DNA from: CAZXBB01 sp964638815
GTDB lineage: Bacteria > Planctomycetota > Phycisphaerae > Phycisphaerales > SM1A02
Length of the DNA stretch: 19,051 bases
Reading direction: 5' to 3'
NCBI GenBank assembly: GCA_964638815.1
Contig: CAZXBB010000070.1
Coordinates: forward strand, 1-19,051
Shown here: positions 1 to 6,577 of the stretch, piece by piece
Numbering within the stretch: position 1 is the first letter of the stretch
How the letters are laid out: each line of letters opens with the position of its first letter
Made by a program: the position numbers and the translations under genes
The notes under the pieces: generated by a model
Databases searched by the model: none
Told to the model about the DNA's origin: nothing
What the model saw: only the letters and a program-made list of their open reading frames with translations

Positions 1-787
1 CGTCGTGGGCGTCGTGGGCGTCGTGGGCGTGCGCGTGCTCGCGCCCGGCGGTCGCGTGGTGATCGCGTCCGCCGCCCATCCATTGCTCGAGCATCCGGGC
101 GAGGGGCGCGAGCTGCTCGTTCTCCGACAGCTCCTTGTGCAGCATCTGCATCGTCTTCGCCGCCTGCTCGGCAAGCTCGAGGAACATCTCCTCCGTCTTC
201 GGCGCGTTCTCGGCGAGGAAGGACCGGATCGCGCCGAACACCTCTCCGATCATCGCGCCGATGTCGTCGCCGCCGCCGAAGCTCATTCCACCGCCGGGGC
301 GCCGGCCGTGCGCGTACACCTCGAAGCGCGGGTCATCGCGCAGGCTGTCGAGGTCGCTGTCGCCGGCGGCCGAACCCGCGACGTCAAAACCGGCCTTCGC
401 CGACGCCTCGAGCGCGTCGAACGCCTGGCCTTCACGTCCCGCGAGGGCGTAGGCGCAGCCGAGGTTGTAGAGCGCGATGCCCTCGAACCGGTCGAACTCC
501 GCGGCGCGCTTGTGAACCCGCATCGCCTTCTCGAGCTGGCCGTCCGCGTGCAGGCAGTAACCGAGGTTGAACCAGGCGGTCCCGTTGTCGGGCTCCGCCT
601 CCGTGACCGCCTTCCAGGCCGCGATGGCCTCGCGCCAGTCCGCGTTCTGCTGTGCCTGTTCCGCCGCTTCGATCAGTGTCTCGACCCGGTCCGGTCGCGC
701 ATCCTGGGCCATCACCGCCGTGCCGGGAAAGGCCGCGACCACCGCGGCCAGGCCGATCGCCAAGAGTCTTCCGATTGAACGCTGCAT
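1..787 (-). CDS. Exported TPR-repeat protein with His-rich tail (3' end off the window)
   Basis: The reading frame starts at ATG 785-787 and stays open for 262 codons to the left edge, so the C-terminus is missing. A GGAGG Shine-Dalgarno sits about 9 nt upstream and supports this start. Residues 1-27 look like a signal peptide (hydrophobic core, cleavage near AVMA|Q). Residues 33-130 hold two to three tetratricopeptide-like units (DWREAIAAWKAVTEAEPDN; AWFNLGYCLHADGQLEKAM; ALYNLGCAYALAGREGQAF), followed by the 'DLDSLRDDPRF' ending common after TPR units. Then come a Gly-rich linker, a helical segment (about 175-235) and a His/Asp/Ala-rich tail encoded by a 9-bp tandem repeat at the window edge. 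TPRs bind proteins; the partner is unknown. The His-rich tail could bind metal, which is inference. It lies downstream of the lyase genes on the same strand with 116 nt between. Confidence 0.85.
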   Translation of the reverse strand, partial: MQRSIGRLLAIGLAAVVAAFPGTAVMAQDARPDRVETLIEAAEQAQQNADWREAIAAWKAVTEAEPDNGTAWFNLGYCLHADGQLEKAMRVHKRAAEFDRFEGIALYNLGCAYALAGREGQAFDALEASAKAGFDVAGSAAGDSDLDSLRDDPRFEVYAHGRRPGGGMSFGGGDDIGAMIGEVFGAIRSFLAENAPKTEEMFLELAEQAAKTMQMLHKELSENEQLAPLARMLEQWMGGGRDHHATAGREHAHAHDAHDAHD

Positions 788-903
788 TCGTAGATCCTCC
801 AGAGGGTTGTCCGTCGCCGCGGGCCGGAACGACCGGTGCCGCGCAGTGATAGCCCTCCCGCACAGGGTTATTACCCCCTTGTAGGGCGTTCGATGCGGCG
901 ATT
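788..903 (-). promoter_or_regulatory. Intergenic gap before the TPR gene, candidate promoter
   Basis: The 116 bp between the tyrosine phenol-lyase stop and the TPR start hold a local AT-richer patch. On the minus strand it reads GGGGGTAATAACCC (about 865-878), and TAATAA could serve as a -10 element. No convincing -35 is seen. GCCCT (851-855) and AGGGC (883-887) could pair weakly around it. A U-tailed terminator is absent, so read-through from the lyase genes is also possible. Confidence 0.25.
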
Positions 904-2400
904 TCAGGACCCGGGGGACGGCAGGGGCGGTGCGGCGTCCCGCTCCGCCGGCGTCAACCCCGACGACCATCCGGGATCGAGTCGTGCCCGCGTCGTCCCC
1001 GCGCCCTGCAGCAGCCCCCACGCCCCGACCGGCGCGAAACGCGCCTGGAAGAACCGCAACCGCTTCGGCTCGTGCGTGAAGCGCAGCCCGCCGACGCCGT
1101 CGCGCTCCTCGTGGAGCGCGATGATCGACTCGGCCGTGACGTCCATGTGCGCCTGCGAATACACGCGTCGCGGGATCGTCAGCCGCAACAGCTCGAGCGA
1201 CGGGAACACGTCCTCCCCCGTCGCGGGATCGCGACCGGCCGAGACGGCGCCGCGCTCCATCCCGCGGATGCCCGCGTCGACGTACAGCGCCGCCGAGAGG
1301 GCCTGGGCGGGGAACTGCGCGCGGGGCACGTGGGGCAGGAACCGCGCGGCGTCGACGAAGATGCCGTGACCGCCGATGGGGCGCACGATCGGTATGCCGG
1401 CGTGGATGAGCTGCTCCCCGAGGTACTCGACCTGGCCGATTCTCGCGTGCATGTGCTCGAGCTCGAGCGATTCCTCGATGCCGATGGCCATCGCCTCGAG
1501 GTCGCGTCCGGCGAGGCCGCCGTAAGTGTGCAGGCCCTCGTAGACGACGCACAGGTTGCGCGCCTCCTCGGCGAGGTCGTCGTCGTTGACGGCGAGGAAG
1601 CCGCCGATGTTGACCAGGCAGTCCTTCTTGGCGGAGACCGTGCATCCGTCCGCGTACGAGCAGATCTCACGGAGGATATCCGCGAGCGCGCGGTCCGCGT
1701 ACCCCGCCTCGCGCTGGCGGATGAAGTAGCAGTTCTCGACCGCGCGTGTCGCATCGAGGAACACGAGGATCCCGCGCCGGTGGCAGAGCTCGCACGCCGC
1801 GCGGATGTTCGCGACGCTGCACGGCTGGCCGCCCGCCATGTTCACGTTCGTCTCGAGCGAGAGATACGGGATCCGCTCCGCGCCGACCTCGTCGATGAGA
1901 CGCTCGAGCTTCCCGAGATCGACATTACCCTTGAACGGGAACTCGCTCCCGGGATCGTGCGCCTCGGCGACGATGACGTCGTGGAACGCTCCGCCCGCCA
2001 GCTCCTGGTGGAACTTCGTCGTCGTGAAGTACATGTTCCCGGGGACCACGTCGCCGGGCCTGATGCAGATCTGGCTGAGAATGTGCTCGGCGCCCCGACC
2101 CTGGTGGGTCGGTATGACGTGTTTGAAGCCGTAGTGCGTGCGCACCGCCTGCTCGAGGTGATAGAAGTTCCGCGAGCCGGCGTACGCCTCGTCCCCGAGC
2201 ATGAGACCGGCCCACTGCCGGTCGCTCATCGCGTTGGTGCCGGAGTCCGTGAGCAGATCGATGTATACGTCCTCGCTGCGCAGCAGGAACGGGTTGAACC
2301 CGGCCTCCGCGATCGCGATCTCGCGCTCCCTGCGGCTGCGGATGTGCAGCGGCTCGACCATCTTGATCTTGTAGGGTTCCGCCCATGATCGCTTCTTCAT
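904..2400 (-). CDS. tpl: Tyrosine phenol-lyase (beta-tyrosinase)
   Basis: PLP-dependent beta-eliminating lyase, predicted to split L-tyrosine into phenol, pyruvate and ammonia in the cytoplasm. Compared from memory with the Citrobacter freundii enzyme, the landmarks align with a +2 offset: Tyr73, Phe125-Thr126 (Thr124 is diagnostic of TPL; tryptophanase has Asp), Asn187, Asp216, Arg219, the PLP lysine Lys259 in SAKKD, Met381-Glu-Arg383 (Arg381 recognises the phenol ring), Arg406 and Phe450. This separates it from the neighbouring tryptophanase. The protein is 498 residues against about 456 in the family; the extra 40 or so lie at the C-terminus and are Pro/Gly/Ala-rich. The ATG (2398-2400) overlaps the upstream stop in an ATGA junction, with a GGAG about 10 nt before it, so translation is probably coupled. 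Confidence 0.93.
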   Translation of the reverse strand: MKKRSWAEPYKIKMVEPLHIRSRREREIAIAEAGFNPFLLRSEDVYIDLLTDSGTNAMSDRQWAGLMLGDEAYAGSRNFYHLEQAVRTHYGFKHVIPTHQGRGAEHILSQICIRPGDVVPGNMYFTTTKFHQELAGGAFHDVIVAEAHDPGSEFPFKGNVDLGKLERLIDEVGAERIPYLSLETNVNMAGGQPCSVANIRAACELCHRRGILVFLDATRAVENCYFIRQREAGYADRALADILREICSYADGCTVSAKKDCLVNIGGFLAVNDDDLAEEARNLCVVYEGLHTYGGLAGRDLEAMAIGIEESLELEHMHARIGQVEYLGEQLIHAGIPIVRPIGGHGIFVDAARFLPHVPRAQFPAQALSAALYVDAGIRGMERGAVSAGRDPATGEDVFPSLELLRLTIPRRVYSQAHMDVTAESIIALHEERDGVGGLRFTHEPKRLRFFQARFAPVGAWGLLQGAGTTRARLDPGWSSGLTPAERDAAPPLPSPGS

Positions 2401-3791
2401 GACACCGGCTCCGGTCTCTTCGTCTCGCGACGCGCGAGACGCTCCAGCCTGATCGTAAAATGCCGAAGCTCGTCGGCCTGCTCCAGGATGCGGAAACCGC
2501 GCAGTTCGTGCGCGCGCTCCCTGAGCGACAGGACGACCTCGACGACGTAGTCCATGTGGGACTGGGTGTACGTGCGTCGCGGGATCGCCAGACGCACAAG
2601 GTCGTTCACGGCGTGCGGGCCGAGCATCACCGGACCTATCTCGCAGCCGCGGACCCCGCCGATCTCGTAGAGGCCGCACGCCACCGCCTGGCCGGGAAAC
2701 TCGTCGTGCGGGATGTGCGGGCAGAAGTCGCGCGCATCGATGTAGATGGCATGACCTCCCGGCGGCTCGACGATCGAGACGCCGCCCCGCAGCAGCTCGC
2801 GGCCGAGGTAGTCGACCGAGCTGATCCGGTAGTTGAGGTAGTCCTCGTGAAGCACCTCGTCGAACCCGATCGCCATCGCCTCGAGATCGCGCCCGGCGAG
2901 CCCGCCGTAGGTGACGAATCCCTCGGTGAGGATCAGGAGGTTGCACGCCCGGCGGAAGAGGTCCTCGTTCTGGAGGAGCAGCACGCCGCCGATGTTCACG
3001 AGGCCGTCCTTCTTCGCGGAGATCGTGGCGCCGTCGGCGATCTCGAACTGCTCGAGCGCGATGTCCCGCGGCGAGCGGTGTTGCTGCCCGGGCTCGCGCT
3101 GCCTGATGAACCACGCGTTCTCGGCAAAGCGGCACGCGTCGAGGAAGAGCGGCTTGCCGTACCGGTCGCAGACGGCCCGGACCGCGCGGAGGTTCTCGAG
3201 CGAGACGGGCTGGCCGCCGTTGCTGTTGCAGGTCAGCGTGATCATGACCATCGGCACGTCGTCGGCGCGCTCCGCGAGCAGCGTCTCGAGCCGCCCGACG
3301 TCGAGATTGCCCTTGAACGGCGCGGCGCACTTCGGATCGCGTCCCTCCGGCGTGAGGAGATCGATCGCCTTCGCGCCGCTGTGCTCGATGTTCGCGCGTG
3401 TCGTATCGAAGTGGGCGTTGTTCGGCACGATTTTCCCCCGGCCCGCGTTGCCGCTGCCGATAACCACCTCGACGAGGATGCGCTCGCTGGCCCGCCCCTG
3501 GTGAGTCGGCAGGACGTGGTGCGAGCCGGTCAGCCGCTCGATCGTCTCGCGGAACCGGTAGTAGCTGGTCGCGCCGGCGTACGACTCGTCCGCGCGCATC
3601 ACGCCGGCCCACTGCTCGCTGCTCATGGCCCCCGTGCCGGAGTCGGTCAGGAGGTCGATGATCACGTCCCGCGCGGCGATGCGGAACAGGTTGTAGTCCG
3701 CCTTGCGCAGGTGGTCGCGTCGCTCGTCCACGGTCGTCATGCGGATCGGTTCGACCGACTTGATGCGGAACGGCTCGATGATGGTCTTCAT
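2397..3791 (-). CDS. tnaA: Tryptophanase (tryptophan indole-lyase)
   Basis: A 464-residue PLP-dependent beta-eliminating lyase, predicted to split L-tryptophan into indole, pyruvate and ammonia. The family core is clear: IIDLLTDSGTGAMS near 44-57, PTHQGR at 95-100, Tyr71, the PLP lysine Lys261 in SAKKD, Asp218/Arg221, TYGGLAGRDLEAMA at 294-307 and IPRRTYTQSHMD. Tryptophanase-type specificity is indicated by Asp129 in 'HFDTT' (E. coli Asp137), by CEIG where the phenol-lyase has MERG, and by His444 in LRHF (E. coli His463). The segment after CEIGPVMLG is shorter than in E. coli TnaA, so substrate range is less certain than fold. It is first of a two-gene unit with the downstream tyrosine phenol-lyase (4-bp overlap). 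The Shine-Dalgarno before its ATG is weak (GAGAG). No tnaC-like Trp leader peptide is visible upstream. Confidence 0.88.
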   Translation of the reverse strand: MKTIIEPFRIKSVEPIRMTTVDERRDHLRKADYNLFRIAARDVIIDLLTDSGTGAMSSEQWAGVMRADESYAGATSYYRFRETIERLTGSHHVLPTHQGRASERILVEVVIGSGNAGRGKIVPNNAHFDTTRANIEHSGAKAIDLLTPEGRDPKCAAPFKGNLDVGRLETLLAERADDVPMVMITLTCNSNGGQPVSLENLRAVRAVCDRYGKPLFLDACRFAENAWFIRQREPGQQHRSPRDIALEQFEIADGATISAKKDGLVNIGGVLLLQNEDLFRRACNLLILTEGFVTYGGLAGRDLEAMAIGFDEVLHEDYLNYRISSVDYLGRELLRGGVSIVEPPGGHAIYIDARDFCPHIPHDEFPGQAVACGLYEIGGVRGCEIGPVMLGPHAVNDLVRLAIPRRTYTQSHMDYVVEVVLSLRERAHELRGFRILEQADELRHFTIRLERLARRETKRPEPVS

Positions 3792-3929
3792 GCGGCGACT
3801 CTCTGGCGCGATTCGCCGAGGCCGCAGCCACGCTCCGGCCCGGTCGCGGCGGACTCATCCGGCGCGTCGGGCGGGCGCGTAACGCAAGCCGGGCTTCGGC
3901 GAGGCGCTCCCTACGGGTCTTTATCACGC

Positions 3930-3949
3930 GTGGCGGCCCGGTCCGCCAC
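3930..3949 (-). terminator. Hairpin in the gap between the hypothetical gene and tnaA
   Basis: GTGGCGG and CCGCCAC form a perfect 7-bp stem around a 6-nt loop, about 50 nt after the stop of the small upstream gene. It lacks a U-run, so it is only a possible terminator or leader structure. The rest of the 206-bp gap (3792-3997) shows a GATAAA on the minus strand (3920-3925) as a poor -10 candidate, without a matching -35. Confidence 0.25.
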
Positions 3950-3997
3950 CGGGAAGCCGCCCCGTTCCGCACGGGCAGGCGTCCGCGTGGTCCCGGA

Positions 3998-4423
3998 TCA
4001 AGGCTCCGGTCCGGACACGCCGCGATCGACGAAGTACCGCTCGTAGATCGCGCGGATCACCTGCTGCTGCCGCTTCGAGAAGCCGCTCGCCGACGCCGTC
4101 TCGTCCATACGCCGGATCCACGCCGCGTCCTGCGGCCGCAGCGAGTCGAACGCCTCGCGCAGGACCTCTACCATCGCCTCCGGCGTGGTCGCGCGGCCGG
4201 CCCGCGCCTCCGCGAGCCACGACTCGAGCGTCGGTCTGCGTCGCGCGCGCACGAGGCGATCGACGTGCTCGGTGAGCTTCCGGACGTCCTCCGGCGGGAG
4301 GATGCGTCTGTACCGCACCTGCTCGTCACGCGGCAGGTTCGCCAGGAAGTCGAGTCGCGCCGCCCTCGGGATCGCGGCAAGACGCTCACGGAGGGCCGCC
4401 TCGTCGGGGTCCGGTCGCTTCAT
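3998..4423 (-). CDS. Small hypothetical protein
   Basis: A 141-residue charged, mostly helical soluble protein that I do not recognise. It is rich in Arg, Glu and Asp, has no signal peptide or membrane segment, and ends with a short run FSKRQQQVIRAIYERYFVDRG. I chose ATG 4421-4423 (MKRPDPDE) because a GATAAT -10-like box lies just upstream and overlaps the next possible ATG at 4451-4453. A longer form starting at 4453 or even 4534 is open but would include low-quality sequence. No clear Shine-Dalgarno is present. It is divergent from the Cys-rich gene at 4579 and upstream of tnaA on the same strand. Confidence 0.55.
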   Translation of the reverse strand: MKRPDPDEAALRERLAAIPRAARLDFLANLPRDEQVRYRRILPPEDVRKLTEHVDRLVRARRRPTLESWLAEARAGRATTPEAMVEVLREAFDSLRPQDAAWIRRMDETASASGFSKRQQQVIRAIYERYFVDRGVSGPEP

Positions 4424-4451
4424 GCCCGCGCATCGTACCCGGTTCTGTCTC

Positions 4452-4457
4452 ATTATC
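4452..4457 (-). promoter_or_regulatory. Candidate -10 box for the small hypothetical gene
   Basis: The minus strand reads GATAAT, five of six matches to TATAAT, in an otherwise very GC-rich region. It lies 28 nt before the ATG at 4423, which would give a leader of about 15-20 nt. No -35 match is seen 17 nt upstream. Confidence 0.3.
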
Positions 4458-4541
4458 AGACCCTGGGCGTGGAGGCCCCGCGCGGCCGACAACCCGCCGC
4501 CGCCAAAGACCCCCTTCCGTCGCGCCGATAGCAATGAGGTG

Positions 4542-4568
4542 CCGGTCCCGTACGCTGACCGGTATACT
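4542..4568 (+). promoter_or_regulatory. Candidate promoter/operator of the Cys-rich gene and efflux operon
   Basis: TATACT (4563-4568) matches a -10 box at five of six positions and is directly preceded by an inverted repeat CCGGT-N11-ACCGG (4542-4546 and 4558-4562). A dyad ending at the -10 is the layout used by activators such as MerR-type regulators, but no good -35 is visible. If used, transcription would begin only a few bases before the ATG at 4579, giving an almost leaderless mRNA. Confidence 0.3.
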
Positions 4569-4578
4569 TCTCACGCCG

Positions 4579-5001
4579 ATGCGACGCCTGCGATCGAACC
4601 ATCTACGGGAAGTCGTCACCTTCGTGCTCGCGATGAGCGTGTCGGTGTGCTGCTGCCAGGCTCACTTCCTGCTCCACGGGTTCGCGGCGCAGGACGACAT
4701 GTCCGCGCCGGCGGTCGCCGCCGAGAGCGGGGACTGCTGCACGAACTGCGACGACGCGCCCGGCGACGATCGCCCGTCCGCACCCGCGAAGGGCTGCAAG
4801 TCGTGCTGCGTCAAGGGCTCCGGTCTCAAGGACGGCGTGACGCTGCCGCCGCCCGATATCGCGGACGTGCTGGCGGTCACGCCCGCGCCGCCGGTGCTGC
4901 CGGCGACGCCCGCGATGTTCGTGGCGGCACAGGCCGCTCCGCCGACCCCGTACGTCGCGCCGCCGACGCTGCTGCGCCTTCGCTGCGCGCTCATCGTCTA
5001 G
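4579..5001 (+). CDS. Small exported Cys-rich protein preceding the efflux operon
   Basis: A 140-residue protein with a hydrophobic N-terminal segment (VVTFVLAMSVSV) running into CCCQ, consistent with a membrane anchor or signal peptide. It has ten cysteines, mostly in three clusters (VCCCQ, GDCCTNC, KGCKSCC), then a Pro/Ala-rich C-terminal half ending VAPPTLLRLRCALIV. I cannot assign a family. The cysteine clusters suggest metal binding or disulfides, and small Cys/His-rich exported proteins are often placed ahead of metal efflux operons, so a metal-related role is plausible but inferred. ATG 4579 is preferred over ATG 4534 because the hydrophobic segment then lies near the N-terminus and because of the TATACT box at 4563. 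Neither start has a clear Shine-Dalgarno. Confidence 0.65.
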   Translation: MRRLRSNHLREVVTFVLAMSVSVCCCQAHFLLHGFAAQDDMSAPAVAAESGDCCTNCDDAPGDDRPSAPAKGCKSCCVKGSGLKDGVTLPPPDIADVLAVTPAPPVLPATPAMFVAAQAAPPTPYVAPPTLLRLRCALIV

Positions 5002-5015
5002 CCGTCGCTCCCTCC

Positions 5016-5078
5016 CCCCTCCGCAGAACGCCGCGCACCGACCAGAGCGGTGTCGCGTTGCGCGTCCGTGCGGAGGGG
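5016..5078. repeat. Long-range inverted repeat
   Basis: CCCCTCCGCA (5016-5025) is perfectly complementary to TGCGGAGGGG (5069-5078), 43 nt apart, starting 15 nt after the stop of the Cys-rich gene. It may fold the mRNA leader of the efflux genes or help end the upstream transcript. Confidence 0.4.
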
Positions 5079-5087
5079 CTGCGTCGT

Positions 5088-5115
5088 GATCCGCGGTTCT
5101 TCCCGACCGCGGATC
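5088..5115 (+). terminator. 10-bp hairpin upstream of the TolC-like gene
   Basis: GATCCGCGGT and ACCGCGGATC form a perfect 10-bp stem with an 8-nt loop, 56 nt before the next ATG. No U-run follows, so it is better viewed as a possible attenuator or processing structure than as a proven terminator. A direct repeat GACACGAC occurs just after it (5130-5137 and 5145-5152). Confidence 0.35.
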
Positions 5116-5170
5116 GGGCCTCGCTCCAGGACACGACCCTTCAAGACACGACGAGTTCGGGAGCCACGTC

Positions 5171-6577
5171 ATGCGTTTCACCGCGCGTGTTCTCCTCGTA
5201 TTGATGCTGCCGGCGTGCGTCTCTCCGGACCCGACCGCCGACCTCCGCTCGGCCGCCGGGCCGGTGGCGGCGCGCGCCGGGATCGAGCCCGGCTGGGAGC
5301 GCCCCTGGAACGAGCGCAGCGACGCCTGGGACGGGCGCGCACCGCTCGCGTCCGACACCGCGGTGCACGTCGCCCTGCGCAACAACCGCGAGCTCCGCGC
5401 CGCCGTCGAGGCGATCGTGGCCGCACGGGCCGACTTCGTGCAGGCCCACCTGCTGCCGAACCCGATCATCACCGTGGCCGTCGGTCTCCCGATCGACGGG
5501 CTCGGCGGCGAACCTCTCGCGGTCGCGCTCATGCAGCAGCTCGCGTGGCTCTGGCGGCGCCCGGCCGCGATCGACTCGGCGGAGACGACGCTGCGATCGC
5601 AGATCCTGAGCGTCAGCGACGCGGCGCTCCGCCTCGTCGCCAACGTGCGGCGGGCGCACGCCCGCGTTGTGTTCGCCGAGCGCGCGCTCTCGTTGCGGCA
5701 GGAGAACCTGGAAGTGATCACGCGGTCGGCGGGCCTCGCGGAGAGCCTGCTCGGCGTTGGCGAGCTGTCCAGGCCCGACGTCAACCGGCTGGTGCTCGAG
5801 CGGGAACGCGAACGCGCGGCGCTCACCGACGCCGCCGCCGAGCTGGCCCTCGCCCAACGGGACCTGCTCGAGCTGCTCGCGCGCGCGGACGCCGACGCGA
5901 CCTGGCGCACGGACGACGTCGTGCCCGGCGTCGCCGCCCCGGACGCGCCGGACGCCCCGGACGCCCCGGACGCCCCGGACGAGGAGCGCGTGGTCGCCCT
6001 CGCCATGACCCAGCGGCTGGACGTCGCCGCGGCCGACGCGGCGTGCGCCGGCGGACGCGCCCGGCTCGCGCTTGCGAACAGCGGTCGCCTGCCGGACGTC
6101 GCCGCCGGCGTCGGGTACGAGAAGGACTTCTCATCGCGTGAGGGGATCTTCCCCAGGATCGCAGTGACGCCGAAGCTCTTCGACGACAACAGCGCGCGTG
6201 TCGCCCGGGCCGCGTCCGAGCTTGCCCAGGCGGAGATCGAGGCGGATCGCGTGCGGCAGGCGGCCATCGCGGAGACCCGGCGCGCCTGGATCGCCCTGCG
6301 GGCCGGGAAGGAGGTCGTCGTCGCGTACGAGCGCGGGATCGTGCAGCGCGCCGACGAAGACTACCGCCTGACCCGCGCCGCACTCGAGGCCGGAGAGAGC
6401 GACATGAACGTCGTGCTCGCCGCGCAGCGACTCCGGAACGACGCGCGGCTCGAGCTTCTCGCCCGGCGCCGCGCGGCCGCGGATGCCCGGTTCGAGCTGG
6501 AGCGCGCGGTGGGCGGCGCGCTCGCGACGCCGGGTCCCGCCGGCCGCTCGGTCGCGTCGAGGGAGGTGTCCCCGTGA
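5171..6577 (+). CDS. TolC-type outer-membrane efflux lipoprotein
   Basis: A 468-residue outer membrane efflux protein. The N-terminus is a lipoprotein signal with lipobox LPAC, lipidated at Cys16; the +2 residue is Val, compatible with outer-membrane sorting. The rest shows the two-fold pattern of the OEP family: long Ala/Arg/Glu-rich helices (about 65-250 and 275-455) with the strand-like segments NPIITVAVGLPIDG and LPDVAAGVGYEKDF where the beta-barrel strands belong. Between the halves lies a DAPDAPDAPDAP linker made by a 9-bp tandem repeat. It would form the outer-membrane channel for the membrane-fusion protein and ABC transporter encoded next; its stop overlaps the next start by 4 bp (GTGA). 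The start is supported by a GGGAG about 8 nt upstream. Confidence 0.88.
   Translation: MRFTARVLLVLMLPACVSPDPTADLRSAAGPVAARAGIEPGWERPWNERSDAWDGRAPLASDTAVHVALRNNRELRAAVEAIVAARADFVQAHLLPNPIITVAVGLPIDGLGGEPLAVALMQQLAWLWRRPAAIDSAETTLRSQILSVSDAALRLVANVRRAHARVVFAERALSLRQENLEVITRSAGLAESLLGVGELSRPDVNRLVLERERERAALTDAAAELALAQRDLLELLARADADATWRTDDVVPGVAAPDAPDAPDAPDAPDEERVVALAMTQRLDVAAADAACAGGRARLALANSGRLPDVAAGVGYEKDFSSREGIFPRIAVTPKLFDDNSARVARAASELAQAEIEADRVRQAAIAETRRAWIALRAGKEVVVAYERGIVQRADEDYRLTRAALEAGESDMNVVLAAQRLRNDARLELLARRRAAADARFELERAVGGALATPGPAGRSVASREVSP
5942..5977 (+). repeat. 9-bp tandem repeat encoding Asp-Ala-Pro
   Basis: Four copies of GACGCSCCG in frame (the first has G, the other three C) encode DAP x4 in the linker between the two halves of the TolC-like protein. 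The nearly identical copies suggest a slippage-prone, length-variable site. Confidence 0.85.

Noticed and set aside
432..863. Minus-strand Arg/Gly-rich frame overlapping the TPR gene
   Set aside because: It is out of frame with the TPR protein, which has a signal peptide, TPR motifs and a GGAGG site.
2401..3972. A minus-strand frame that would extend the tyrosine phenol-lyase upstream through the tryptophanase gene
   Set aside because: The upstream part is an Arg/Gly-rich shadow; real sequence homology begins at MKKRSW, and the ATGA junction plus GGAG fits that start.
3792..3997. Possible tnaC-like leader peptide before tryptophanase
   Set aside because: No short frame with a Trp codon and a suitable ribosome site was found on the minus strand.
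1072..4046. Two long plus-strand open frames over the lyase genes
   Set aside because: They are antisense by-products of high GC; the minus-strand frames match known lyases residue by residue.
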